Shown here: positions 41,952 to 50,496 of the stretch, piece by piece | Layout of the letters: every line of letters starts with the position of its first letter | Position numbering within the stretch: position 1 is the stretch's first letter | NCBI GenBank assembly: GCA_023402395.1 | Contig: JAEYGI010000040.1 | Location: forward strand, 310,001 to 374,000 | Source: Bacillota bacterium | GTDB taxonomy: Bacteria; Bacillota; UBA4882; UBA8346 | Direction of reading: 5' to 3' | Length of the DNA: 64,000 nt | Position numbers and translations under genes: made by a program | The notes under the pieces: generated by a model | Seen by the model: only the letters and a program-made list of their open reading frames with translations | Databases searched by the model: none | What the model was told of the DNA's origin: nothing

Positions 41952-43544
41952 ATGAATTTGCAACGACCCAATGCCAATGAGGCTACCCGCACGGCTAACC
42001 GATCCAAAGATGTCGCGCCGGTGAGCGGAATCTGTTCGCGCTGCGTTGACGGCTGTCGCGGCAACTGTGAGATTTTTAAAGCGACCTTCCGGGGGCGCGA
42101 AGTGATTTACCCGGGACCGTTCGGGGAAGTCACCGCCGGCTGCGACAAGGATTATCCGGTCGATTATTCTCATCTGAACATCCATGGGTATGCGCTGGGA
42201 GCGAAAGGATTGCCGGACGGGGTGGCCGCAAACTCGGATACCGCCATCTTTCCCAAGGTGAACACGGAAACTAGTTACGGCTGGGAGATCAAAGTCCCAC
42301 TTGACGTACCGATCTTTACCGGCGCCTTGGGTTCCACCGAGATTGCCCGCAAGAACTGGGAGCATTTTGCCGTGGGCGCGGCCATCTCCGGGGTAACCAT
42401 CGTTTGCGGCGAGAATGTCTGTGGCATTGACCCCGGTCTGGTGCTTGACCAGAACAATAAGATCAAGGAATCCCCGGAGATGGACCGGAGGATCAATACT
42501 TACCGACGGTATCACCGCGGCAAGGGCGAGATTTTGATCCAGATGAACGTCGAGGACACCCGATTGGGCGTGGCCGAATACGTCATCAATAAACACGGGA
42601 TTGAGACCATCGAATTAAAATGGGGCCAAGGCGCCAAGTGTATCGGAGGCGAAATCAAAGTCGGTTCGCTAGAGCGAGCTTTGGAGCTGCAACGACGTGG
42701 CTACATTGTCACCCCGGACCCGTCGGACCCGGTGATTCAGACTGCCTTTAAGGAAGGGGCCATTAAAGAATTCGAACGTCACAGCCGGCTTGGTTTCATC
42801 AGTGAGGAAGGTTTCATGGCCGAGATCGAGCGGCTCAGAAAGCTCGGCTTCAAGCGAATTACCCTCAAAACCGGCGCTTACGGCCTGCGGGAACTGGCCA
42901 TGGCATTGAAATGGTCCTCCCGGGCTAAGATTGATCTCTTGACCATTGACGGCTCCTCCGGCGGCACCGGGATGAGTCCGTGGCGGATGATGGAGGAATG
43001 GGGCATGCCCTCGATCTACCTCCATTCGGCGGCTTGCGAGTTTGCCACCGTTTTGGCGGGACGGAAGGAGCGGGTTCCGGATCTGGCCTTTGCCGGGGGA
43101 TTCAGTTCCGAGGACGGCGTCTTTAAGGCCTTGGCCCTCGGCGCGCCCTATGTGAAAGCGGTTTGCATGGGCCGGGCGTTGATGATCCCCGGGATGGTCG
43201 GTAAGAATATCGCCCAGTGGCTCAAAGCCAACGACCTGCCGAAGACGGTCAGTGAATTTGGGACCACTCCGGAGGAGATCTTCGTCTGCTACGAAAAGGT
43301 GAAAAGCTTGGTCGGAGTCGCTGAGATCGGCAATATTCCGTTAGGCGCCATCGGCATTTACAGCTATTCGGACAAGATCAAAGTCGGGTTACAGCAGTTG
43401 ATGGCCGGCGCCCGATGCTTCAATGTCGATTCGATTCGCCGCGACGATCTGATGTCCCTGACCGAAGAATGCGCTAAGGTAACCGGCATCCCGTACCTGA
43501 TGGACTCATACCGCGCGGAAGCCATGGCGATTTTGACCAAATAA
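41952..43544 (+). CDS. FMN-binding glutamate synthase domain protein
   Basis: 530 residues from ATG 41952 (GGAGGAGGA upstream). The N-terminus has four spaced cysteines (CSRCVDGCRGNC), followed by the FMN/2-oxoglutarate barrel typical of the central and C-terminal part of GltB: IELKWGQGAKCIGGEIK near 216, IDLLTIDGSSGGTGMSP near 324, and DLAFAGGFSSEDGVFKALALGA near 367. It lacks the glutaminase domain, as do archaeal-type and other stand-alone GltS-like proteins, so it may use ammonia or a separate glutaminase, or act on another substrate. No glutaminase gene adjoins. Confidence 0.9.
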   Translation: MNLQRPNANEATRTANRSKDVAPVSGICSRCVDGCRGNCEIFKATFRGREVIYPGPFGEVTAGCDKDYPVDYSHLNIHGYALGAKGLPDGVAANSDTAIFPKVNTETSYGWEIKVPLDVPIFTGALGSTEIARKNWEHFAVGAAISGVTIVCGENVCGIDPGLVLDQNNKIKESPEMDRRINTYRRYHRGKGEILIQMNVEDTRLGVAEYVINKHGIETIELKWGQGAKCIGGEIKVGSLERALELQRRGYIVTPDPSDPVIQTAFKEGAIKEFERHSRLGFISEEGFMAEIERLRKLGFKRITLKTGAYGLRELAMALKWSSRAKIDLLTIDGSSGGTGMSPWRMMEEWGMPSIYLHSAACEFATVLAGRKERVPDLAFAGGFSSEDGVFKALALGAPYVKAVCMGRALMIPGMVGKNIAQWLKANDLPKTVSEFGTTPEEIFVCYEKVKSLVGVAEIGNIPLGAIGIYSYSDKIKVGLQQLMAGARCFNVDSIRRDDLMSLTEECAKVTGIPYLMDSYRAEAMAILTK

Positions 43545-43570
43545 ATTAGCAGCGGCACACCTGATGAAAA

Positions 43571-43597
43571 CTCCCGCCGGACCGGCGGGAGTTTTTT
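43571..43597 (+). terminator. Intrinsic terminator
   Basis: CTCCCGCCGG / CCGGCGGGAG hairpin followed by TTTTTT. Confidence 0.92.
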
Positions 43598-43707
43598 GCA
43601 ATTATCCAAAATGGCGGCATTTATAAAACACACTCTCGGCCCTTGAACTATCCGGCGATTCACGGTAATATGGTAGGGATCAATTGGCAAAATTATAAGG
43701 AAGAAGG

Positions 43708-44298
43708 ATGGACATGCCAAATTTTGTACCCACCCGTTCCGAGGCTTACGCTCTGCTCACCGAGTTTAACCGGAACGAAAGTTTAATCAAGCACGCCCTG
43801 GCGGTCGAGGCTGTGATGCGGCATTTTGCCTCGCTTTACCATGAGGATCCCGAACCATGGGGAGTGATCGGGCTGATCCACGATTTGGATTACGAACAGT
43901 TTCCGGAGGAACATTGCCTTAAAGTCCGGGAGATACTGTCCGAACGGGGGTGGCCCGAAGAATATATCCGCGCGGTTCAAAGCCACGGCTGGAAGTTGTG
44001 CTGCGAGGTGGAACCCGTCACCAACCTGGAGAAGGTGCTGTATACCATCGACGAACTGACCGGATTGATCGCCGCCGCCGCGCTGGTCCGGCCCAGCAAG
44101 AGCATTCTGGATCTCGAGGTTAAATCGGTAAAAAAGAAATGGAAAGAGAAGGGCTTCGCCGCCGGGGTTAACCGGGAGGTGATCACTGCCGGCGCCGAAA
44201 GCCTGGGAATGGAATTGGACAAGGTTATTGCCGAGACTCTGGCCGGAATGCGTGAGGTTGCCGAGGCCATCGGCCTCCGGGGTAACCCGGCCGTTTAA
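43708..44298 (+). CDS. HD-domain (HDIG-type) phosphohydrolase-like protein
   Basis: 196 residues. The HD motif is in IGLIHDLDYEQFPEEH near 51-66, preceded by IKHALAVEAVMRH (first His) and followed by SHGW near 93 and ELTGLIAAAALVRPSK near 114, the layout of small HDIG proteins. These metal-dependent phosphohydrolases act on nucleotides or related phosphates; the substrate is unknown. AAGGAAG precedes the ATG at 43708; 43714 is an alternative. Confidence 0.85.
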   Translation: MDMPNFVPTRSEAYALLTEFNRNESLIKHALAVEAVMRHFASLYHEDPEPWGVIGLIHDLDYEQFPEEHCLKVREILSERGWPEEYIRAVQSHGWKLCCEVEPVTNLEKVLYTIDELTGLIAAAALVRPSKSILDLEVKSVKKKWKEKGFAAGVNREVITAGAESLGMELDKVIAETLAGMREVAEAIGLRGNPAV

Positions 44299-44352
44299 TT
44301 TTGGGCACAATCGCCAGAGCTTGCAGGAGCGAATATTGGGTCCGGGTCTGGC

Positions 44353-44541
44353 TCAAATCGTCTCCAGAGAACCTTCCTCATATAAGTCGGCCAGGGGTAC
44401 CTCAAGCCGCTGGTCGGTATCCAACAGGATAACTTCAGCCCGGTCCTGATTGACCTGTTCGATCCAGACCGGCAGGTTTTGATAACGTACGTCGATCACT
44501 CCGTGCGAGTCCAGGATTTCGTGGATTCGTTGTTCATTCAT
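44353..44541 (-). CDS. H-type small acid-soluble spore protein-like, copy 3
   Basis: 62 residues from ATG 44541: MNEQRIHEILDSHGVIDVRY, NLPVWIEQVNQ, VILLDTDQRLEVPLADLYEE. Same pattern as copies at 35942 and 37721; closest to the 37721 copy in the YQNLPVWI block. Divergent from the CMD-family gene, with a 66-bp gap for both promoters. Confidence 0.8.
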   Translation of the reverse strand: MNEQRIHEILDSHGVIDVRYQNLPVWIEQVNQDRAEVILLDTDQRLEVPLADLYEEGSLETI

Positions 44542-44607
44542 CAATATTTCACTCCCAATCATCATCATCCCCCGGTTCCCGTTAAAAAAACCGAAGGAGA
44601 ATGGAGC

Positions 44608-44910
44608 ATGAGCCAAAACTATCCGCAATTCATCCAATCCCTGGAACGGACCGATCCCCGGTTTGCCACGGAGGTCACGGCCGTCTATGATCTGGCGCTG
44701 GCGCCCGGCGAATTGGATCCCCGGACCAAAATATTGATCGCCCTGGCTTTGGATTGTTTGGCGGGCGCCAAGACCGGAGTAAAAACGCTGGCCGCCATCG
44801 CCCGGTCAATGGGGGCCAGCGATGGGCAGATCGCCGAAACGCTGCGCTTGGCTTACCTCGTGGCTGGCAATCAGGTATTGGAAACCGCTCAAACCGCCTT
44901 TGAGGAATGA
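44608..44910 (+). CDS. Carboxymuconolactone decarboxylase (CMD/AhpD-like) family protein
   Basis: 100 residues from ATG 44608 (GAAGGAG upstream). LDPRTKILIALALDCLAGAKTGVKT near 36-60 matches the CMD core, where peroxidase members have a CxxC or CxxH; here only one Cys is followed by AGAKTG, so redox activity is doubtful. ALAPGELDP and AETLRLAYLVAG support the fold. Role unknown. Confidence 0.82.
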   Translation: MSQNYPQFIQSLERTDPRFATEVTAVYDLALAPGELDPRTKILIALALDCLAGAKTGVKTLAAIARSMGASDGQIAETLRLAYLVAGNQVLETAQTAFEE

Positions 44911-45480
44911 AAGCAGCATTTGGTTATACTAACCTCCGGGATAAACAGAGGAGGTCAAACAATGAATCAATCCAAAGCGACGCGGCCGGGCCCGGGAAGC
45001 GAACGAATGTGATTCCGACGCCATGGAAGTGAAACAGTCGATGCTGATCGTGGCGGCTCAGGACGATCCGGAGGCCCGGACGGCCGATTCGGAATCAACG
45101 GAGCCGTTAAACCATACCCAGAAGAAAAGCTGAAGGCTTAAATCGGTATTTCTTTTGAATTGGAAGCGGGGAAACGGCGGTTCCGGAATGACCAAACTCC
45201 GGAAATAAATAGGAAACCGAATTTCCGGGCTGGAGATCTCGGCGGGCGGGTTCGGAAAGAGCCTTTCCCAACAGACTGGGCTTGCAGAATACTCGGGAGA
45301 TCGCTTTTCCGGGATCGCCTTGCCAGAAAACCATCGGGACGGTTTACACAAACAGGACGGAAACCAAATTTCCCAGAACGTAAATGGCTCAGTCCGTTTG
45401 GAACATCAAGCCAATTGCAATAATTACCCATCATGAATCGCGCGCCGCCGGTTTACACTAAACCGGAAGGAGGTGGCGCC
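44911..45480. other. Intergenic region containing a broken micro-ORF and repeat array C
   Basis: Near 44962 an ATG behind GAGGAGG reads MNQSKATRP and would continue in another frame through ANECDSDAMEVKQSML to a TGA near 45133, so a small gene may have been broken by a one-base indel around 44986-44996. From about 45190 the DNA is a degenerate 21-bp repeat (listed separately). Several long but overlapping frames on both strands are by-products of that repeat. Confidence 0.4.
45191..45373. repeat. Degenerate 21-bp tandem repeat array C
   Basis: Palindromic cores GGAAACCGAATTTCC (centre 45219), GGAAAGAGCCTTTCC (45261), GGAGATCGCTTTTCC (45303) and GGAAACCAAATTTCC (45366) are spaced 42, 42 and 63 bp, all multiples of 21. 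Units between them are decayed. Confidence 0.6.
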
Positions 45481-45648
45481 GTGGACCCCAAACTAAAACC
45501 GGGCCGTTCCCATAAACAGCCAACCGAATCCGATCGTTCCGAAATCAAATCCGCCGATAACTCCGGATCATCGCAACCCAAAGCCGATGATTATACCGAA
45601 AAGCCCGATGTTGATCCCGGAATCGATTACCGGCGTTGGTCCGATTGA
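45481..45648 (+). CDS. Small hydrophilic protein, unknown
   Basis: 55 residues from GTG 45481, with GGAAGGAGGTGG upstream. All polar (PKLKPGRSHKQPTESDRSE, then DDYTEKPDVDPGIDYRRW), so probably disordered. Terminator follows. No family recognised. Confidence 0.55.
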   Translation: MDPKLKPGRSHKQPTESDRSEIKSADNSGSSQPKADDYTEKPDVDPGIDYRRWSD

Positions 45649-45663
45649 GAAATCTGTTGTCAG

Positions 45664-45690
45664 ACAGTCCCTTACGGGGCTGTTTTTTTA
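45664..45690 (+). terminator. Intrinsic terminator
   Basis: ACAGTCCC / GGGGCTGT stem with TTAC loop and a T-run. Confidence 0.88.
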
Positions 45691-45856
45691 CGAAGCGGGA
45701 GACCCTTGAATATTGCCTCGGATTGCGTTATGCTTGAATTGAGAAGGCACCGCAATCGGTTTTTAAACGCTTAAATGGAGGTTATTTCTCAGACCAGTTA
45801 ACTTTACACTACCCAAATAAAGTTCAAACTGTACTTCAAATCTGGAGGGAAGACAG

Positions 45857-46246
45857 ATGCCGGAATTTCTGGACAAAATGTTTCAGGGGATTGACAAAGG
45901 CGTTACCACGGTCAGCGTCAAGTCCAGGGAGTTAATCGAGGTTACCCGGATCACGGGGCAGATCGGAGCGCTTAATGAGGAGCGGAAGAACGCCTTGGCG
46001 GAGTTGGGGGATGTCGTCTTTGATCTGGCAAGCCGGAATGAAATCAATCCAATTCCGGCCATTCTGGAACGGTGCGAAGCGATCCGGGAGATTGATCGGA
46101 TCATCCAGGAGAAGGAAGCGGAGCAGAGGCGCATCCGGCAGGAGGCCAATCAGGCGCTGGGAATCGAGGTTTGTCCGGGTTGCGGGGCAAAAGTGGATGA
46201 GCGGGATCGTTTTTGCCGGACTTGCGGAAAACAGATAAGAGACTAA
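45857..46246 (+). CDS. Helical protein with C-terminal zinc ribbon
   Basis: 129 residues. A long charged helical region (residues ~20-98, LIEVTRITGQIGALNEERK, then IREIDRIIQEKEAEQRRI) suggests a coiled coil. The last 25 residues are a zinc ribbon, CPGCGAKVDERDRFCRTCG. Such proteins occur as adaptors in Firmicutes. GGAGGGAAG precedes the ATG. Function unknown. Confidence 0.78.
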   Translation: MPEFLDKMFQGIDKGVTTVSVKSRELIEVTRITGQIGALNEERKNALAELGDVVFDLASRNEINPIPAILERCEAIREIDRIIQEKEAEQRRIRQEANQALGIEVCPGCGAKVDERDRFCRTCGKQIRD

Positions 46247-46252
46247 ACCGAG

Positions 46253-46933
46253 TCAGGGAATCGGCGCCGCTCCGGTCCTGGCGACCGCCACCGCGGTAGG
46301 CGGGGTAGAGCTGTATTTATCAATGTTGAAAATTTTATAGGCCAGGCGATCCATGACTCCGCCCATATCGTCAAACCAAGGAGCATTGGCGGGTACGTTC
46401 TGTACTTCCGGGAAGGAATATTTTACGGTGTCGCGGAGAAATTCCTGCCGGTAATGTTCATTGCCGGGCACATAAAAGAAAGAGAGCGCCATTTTGTGAT
46501 CTTCATTGATTCCAAGCACGATGAAACACAAGCCTTTCAACCAGAGAAACCGGTTGACGGAACTTTCGATTTTTGCAGGCTCGTAAACCCGTTTAAAGTT
46601 TTCGCCAACGAATGAACGGGTTTTTTCATAGACCGTCCGGGAACGTTCCATGGTGTCGATGATTAATTGATCGGGCGGTTTGGGAGTGGATTTTTTGTGC
46701 ATTTCGGCGTATTTGGCGGTCATGAACGCCTGCATCTGTTCGAAGATTTCGTTTTGACGGTACTTGGCGACCATTTGGCCCAGCAATTCCTTGCGCACCG
46801 CCCGCTTCTGCTCCAGCGTCATTTCCACTACGACCGGGTTATCGTCCGCGGCTTGGCTGGCCACAGCGGCCGCCGGCGCAATGAAGACGACCAATCCAAT
46901 TAACGATAAGAGTAAATATTGCCGGAAACGCAT
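46253..46933 (-). CDS. Secreted protein of unknown family, paralogue 1
   Basis: 226 residues from ATG 46933 (GAAAGGA upstream). Signal peptide MRFRQYLLLSLIGLVVFIAP...ASQA. Conserved with the gene at 49493: FLWLKGLCFIVLGI near 140, then LSFFYVPG, EFLRD-VKYSFPEV, VPAN and VMDRLAYKIFNIDKY. Residues between look helical, with TRSFVGENF. No known domain is recognised. It should be extracytoplasmic; its presence twice within 4 kb suggests a lineage-specific family. Confidence 0.75.
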   Translation of the reverse strand: MRFRQYLLLSLIGLVVFIAPAAAVASQAADDNPVVVEMTLEQKRAVRKELLGQMVAKYRQNEIFEQMQAFMTAKYAEMHKKSTPKPPDQLIIDTMERSRTVYEKTRSFVGENFKRVYEPAKIESSVNRFLWLKGLCFIVLGINEDHKMALSFFYVPGNEHYRQEFLRDTVKYSFPEVQNVPANAPWFDDMGGVMDRLAYKIFNIDKYSSTPPTAVAVARTGAAPIP

Positions 46934-47237
46934 AACGCCAATCCTTTCAACCAGGAGTTCCATTGTGGATTTTAATGGATGCACTCCCATTTTAACTTTT
47001 TATTAAAGAAAAAGCAATTCCTTACGCTTGGTTTTATCATATTTTTCAGGAAGCTGTCATAAGAAAGCCGCGTCTTCCTTACCAAGATGATCTGATTTTG
47101 ATTTTGCTTTATTGAAATGGGCCTGATGTCCGGCACGCGGAACTTGAAGCCGGGTTTCCCCGTCCAATTATCAGACGGGAAGTCATTCAAATAAGTTCCG
47201 GTTGCCGTTTGAGCAAAAAATTTGGGAGCGCAAGGCA

Positions 47238-48107
47238 ATGCCTATAATTGAACCGGTTATCCGGCCGCCCGCCGAGGCCGCCAGCTTTTTGCTGCAGGTG
47301 ACCACCGGCTGCTCGGCGAACGGGTGCGCGTTTTGCGGCGCGTATCTCGGCAAACCGTTTACGGTGAAATCAAGGGCCGAGGTCAGCGGCGACATTCGGG
47401 ACTGGCGTCGCCAGCATCCCGGGGAACGGCGGATCTTTCTGCTGGATGGTGATGCCTTGGCCGTACCCAATCACCGCCTGATCCCCATCCTTCAGGAAGC
47501 GGCCGCGGCATTTCCAAAACTGACCCGGATTGCCGCTTATGTCAACGGCTATAATCTGACGAACCGCACCGGCGCTGAACTTTTGGAACTTTACCAGCAC
47601 AAGTTGCGTTTGATCTATCTCGGGTTGGAAAGCGGTAGTCAGACGATATTGGACCTGCACCGGAAACGATCGACCGCCGCCGAGATGGTGGAAGGGGTCC
47701 GTCGCGCTCAAAGCGCCGGAATCAAGGTCTCGGTAATGGTTTTGCTGGGTTTGGGCGGACAAGCCGGATCGAAGCGGCACGTCCGGGAGACGGTGGCCGC
47801 GTTAAACCGGATGCAACCGCGCTATCTGTCATTCCTAACCTTGATGGCCGTTCCCGGAACCGAGTTATGGCGCCGGATCGAGGCCGGCCAATTCACGGAG
47901 CTGGGTCCGGAGGAGATGCTCTCCGAAGCCAGAGCGATCCTGGCCGGGTTGGACCTGCGCCGGACCATCTTCCGGATGGATCACGCCTCCAATCACCTTT
48001 CGCTGGAAGGACGCTTGCCTACGGATCAAGGCCGGCTGCTGCGGACTTTGGATGATGCGCTGGCGGGGCGCTTGCGGCTGAAGCCGGAGTTTTTACGGGA
48101 TTTATAG
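47238..48107 (+). CDS. Radical SAM protein
   Basis: 289 residues from ATG 47238. The cluster motif CSANGCAFC gives CX4CX2C near 25-33, the spacing seen in a COG1032-like subgroup whose typical form is GCS-x-N-x-C-x-FC. GLESGSQTILDLHRKRSTAAEMVEG near 137 is the second SAM-binding region. It binds [4Fe-4S] and AdoMet; the reaction is unknown. No B12 domain and no partner gene adjoin. Confidence 0.85.
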   Translation: MPIIEPVIRPPAEAASFLLQVTTGCSANGCAFCGAYLGKPFTVKSRAEVSGDIRDWRRQHPGERRIFLLDGDALAVPNHRLIPILQEAAAAFPKLTRIAAYVNGYNLTNRTGAELLELYQHKLRLIYLGLESGSQTILDLHRKRSTAAEMVEGVRRAQSAGIKVSVMVLLGLGGQAGSKRHVRETVAALNRMQPRYLSFLTLMAVPGTELWRRIEAGQFTELGPEEMLSEARAILAGLDLRRTIFRMDHASNHLSLEGRLPTDQGRLLRTLDDALAGRLRLKPEFLRDL

Positions 48108-48181
48108 CGATTATTTCCTAAAGAAAGGAATTTGACAATTAAAGTCGAAGATATCATCCAAATTGATGCGGGGGTATACAT

Positions 48182-48946
48182 ATGAACAGAACGGGCTTGA
48201 TTTTCGGATTGATGATCGCTGTGGTTATTGTCGTCACGCTGGCTGGATGTGGAGGAGGAAGCAGTGGCCCTAAAACTCCGCCAGTGACAACTCCTCGCTA
48301 TGGCAACGAGCGCATCTTTGATGACTTTTCCAATGTTAATTCCGGATGGAAGACAGGGGGAAATAACTATTGTCGCTACGGTTATGCTAAGGACGGTTAT
48401 GTCGGTTATGAGATGGAAATCTTAACGCCGGGAAAGCACTACGCTCTGGCTTGGCGGCCCGAAATGTTCACGAAGTATAAGGTTTGGGTGGATGTTACTA
48501 ATCTTAGCCATGGCTATAATCCCGAGTATGGTTTGCTTTTTAATTATTTTGATGACGGGGATGAGGATAAGGATGATGAAGGATATGTTTTTTCCATCAT
48601 TCCGGAGCAACGGCGGTTTCAAATTAGGAAACTCAATGGCGACGAGTGGTCTTTGGTTCATTCCGACATTTCCGATTCCATTAATAGCACTAACGGCGCG
48701 GTAAATACGCTAGAAGTCAGTTATATAAGCAATGCGATTGAATTTAGAATTAATGGTAGTGAGCCTGTTTATACGCTTTCCGATTTTAATTCGCACCCGT
48801 ATTACGGCGAAAAAATCGGGCTGGCTGTGATGAATATGGTGAACGGTGGGACTACTGCTCCATTTAAGGTGCGGTTCTCAAATTATAATATTGTCGGTGA
48901 TTGTGTGGTGAATACTATACCGGCGACTCCGACACCGGGAATCTGA
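48182..48946 (+). CDS. Lipoprotein, possible carbohydrate-binding beta-sandwich
   Basis: 254 residues. Lipobox LAGC near 20-23 followed by GGGSSG. The mature part reads as a beta-sandwich of the LamG or DUF1080 type: DDFSNVNSGWKTGG, then EYGLLFNYFDD, EVSYISNAIEFRINGSEPVYT and GEKIGLAVMNM. Similar to the accessory domain of the pectate lyase at 27041 (DDFQDGNSSGWG). Unknown ligand. Its own terminator follows. Confidence 0.75.
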   Translation: MNRTGLIFGLMIAVVIVVTLAGCGGGSSGPKTPPVTTPRYGNERIFDDFSNVNSGWKTGGNNYCRYGYAKDGYVGYEMEILTPGKHYALAWRPEMFTKYKVWVDVTNLSHGYNPEYGLLFNYFDDGDEDKDDEGYVFSIIPEQRRFQIRKLNGDEWSLVHSDISDSINSTNGAVNTLEVSYISNAIEFRINGSEPVYTLSDFNSHPYYGEKIGLAVMNMVNGGTTAPFKVRFSNYNIVGDCVVNTIPATPTPGI

Positions 48947-48970
48947 CGGGAAGCGAATAATGGAACAATT

Positions 48971-49001
48971 AATACGCCGCCTTTCGGGCGGCGTATTTTA
49001 T
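48971..49001 (+). terminator. Intrinsic terminator
   Basis: AATACGCCGCC / GGCGGCGTATT, 11-bp stem, followed by TTT. Confidence 0.9.
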
Positions 49002-49111
49002 GGCTGGTATTTTTGTCCACTCGGTTAATGGAGCCCGCCGGAGACTTGCAAACCTTTCCCTGACTAGGGCAAGGTGAGAGCGGGCAGAATAGGAGGAGGA
49101 GGAACGAGTAG

Positions 49112-49426
49112 ATGGAGAATTATCAGCCCTTGGTATTCGAAAACCGCGACTTTGTTGATTTGGAGGAAGAGGATATTCAGCGCTTGAACCGGATCGAGGC
49201 CGCGAAATTCGACCAAAACCCCGATTTTTTTAAGGTCGCCGCCTCGGTGGAGGAACGGCTGGGACCGGGAAACTGGGACGAACATTGGCTGACTATCGAT
49301 GATAATGGCAGTCGGGTTTATGCCCGGATCTATTCCGGAGATGGGCAGGCGCTGGCGGTCACCGCTGACGGTCGGATCGTCCGGAAGATGGAATACCCAG
49401 TTGAGGAGGCCGAAACGGATACATAA
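49112..49426 (+). CDS. Hypothetical acidic protein
   Basis: 104 residues behind GAGGAGGAGG. Acidic, soluble (VDLEEEDIQRLNRIEAAKFD), with a beta-like end HWLTIDDNGSRVYARIYSGDG. No cysteine, no membrane segment. Family not recognised; the terminator at 49430 lies directly after. Confidence 0.7.
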   Translation: MENYQPLVFENRDFVDLEEEDIQRLNRIEAAKFDQNPDFFKVAASVEERLGPGNWDEHWLTIDDNGSRVYARIYSGDGQALAVTADGRIVRKMEYPVEEAETDT

Positions 49427-49429
49427 CGA

Positions 49430-49450
49430 AAAACCCCCGAGGGGGTTTTG
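49430..49450. terminator. Short intrinsic terminator, possibly bidirectional
   Basis: AAAACCCCC / GGGGGTTTT stem between two convergent genes. Confidence 0.8.
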
Positions 49451-49492
49451 CATGCTGGGAGAGAGGTGATGGCACCGCATTACCGAGGCGAT

Positions 49493-50158
49493 TCAAGGAA
49501 TCGTCGGCTGATACGCCACTACTTGTTTACTGACCGTGGCCCACCCTTCGGGGCAATATTTTTTGACGTTGAAAATCTGATACCCCAAACGGTCCATGAC
49601 TTGCACCATGCTCCGATACCATCCGCCATTGGCCGGAACGTCCGGAACCTCGGGGAAGGAATAATGGACGATATCCCGCAGCAGCTCCTGCTTGGCGGCC
49701 ACATTTTCGGGGCGATAGAAATACGAGAGGCCAATCTGGTGTTCCTCACCAATACCCAATATCAGAAAGCAGACACCTTTCAGCCACAGGAATTTCTCCA
49801 CCGATTTTTCGACCGACTCGGGATCAAAGTTTTGAAAGGAATTTCCCACCAAGCCCTTGGTCTTCTCATATACCATCTGAGTTTTCTGGAATGTTTCCCT
49901 GATGATTACATCGGGTTGCCGGGGAGTCCGCTTTTTGGCCAAATCCTGATACTTTACGATCATGTACTGGTGTAATTTAAGAAAGGTCTCGTCGTTATTA
50001 TACTTGGAAACCAAATCGTTGATGAATTTTTGCTGGAGCGACTGCTTGGTTTCCCAGGTCAGTTCGATTAATTGTTGCGGTTCGGACGACGAAGCGGCGC
50101 CGGCCAGCGGGGATGCTAAAGCCATCAGCAATACCAAAAGCACCAGGATGCGTTTCAT
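49493..50158 (-). CDS. Secreted protein of unknown family, paralogue 2
   Basis: 221 residues. Signal peptide MKRILVLLVLLMALASPLAGAA. Shares with 46253 the segments FLWLKGVCFLILGIGEEH near 132, LSYFYRPEN, ELLRDIVHYSFPEVPDVPAN and MDRLGYQIFNVKKY, and the N-terminal helical part with VYEKTKGLVGNSF. Both are on the minus strand, about 2.5 kb apart, but not in one operon. Function unknown. Confidence 0.75.
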   Translation of the reverse strand: MKRILVLLVLLMALASPLAGAASSSEPQQLIELTWETKQSLQQKFINDLVSKYNNDETFLKLHQYMIVKYQDLAKKRTPRQPDVIIRETFQKTQMVYEKTKGLVGNSFQNFDPESVEKSVEKFLWLKGVCFLILGIGEEHQIGLSYFYRPENVAAKQELLRDIVHYSFPEVPDVPANGGWYRSMVQVMDRLGYQIFNVKKYCPEGWATVSKQVVAYQPTIP

Positions 50159-50496
50159 GATGTACCTCAGAAATTGTGTTTATTCCGTATTATTTTAGCA
50201 TCAATCCCAGTGGCGATCGATTAATAATTGATTAATTTTTTCTCTTTTATTAGATTTTTTACAAAAACAGATCTTTCTAACAACTGATTAATCTATAATG
50301 AGTTTAGTTCCGGACGATAAAAGCAATGGTGGGTCTGATAGAAAAACCGGGATAGGAACCGGAAGATTGATTAAAGGGTGCGCTGCTGATCGCGGCCGTG
50401 GTAAGGCTCCTTGGTTTGAAGCAGTCCCTAACTCTCACGCCCCAATGGATCGGTTGTTGCTGTATAATCCGTTCGTGATCGGACTGTATTTGATTT
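50159..50496. other. Gap between the second paralogue and the YkgJ-like gene
   Basis: About 340 bp. A 76-codon plus frame from 50298 lacks a ribosome site and overlaps the next gene end; I do not accept it. T-rich DNA near 50235-50265 could serve as a promoter for the minus gene. Nothing else is seen. Confidence 0.4.

Noticed and set aside
45138..45434. 98-codon minus frame and overlapping open frames
   Set aside because: Several mutually overlapping frames on both strands over a degenerate 21-bp repeat; none has a good start.
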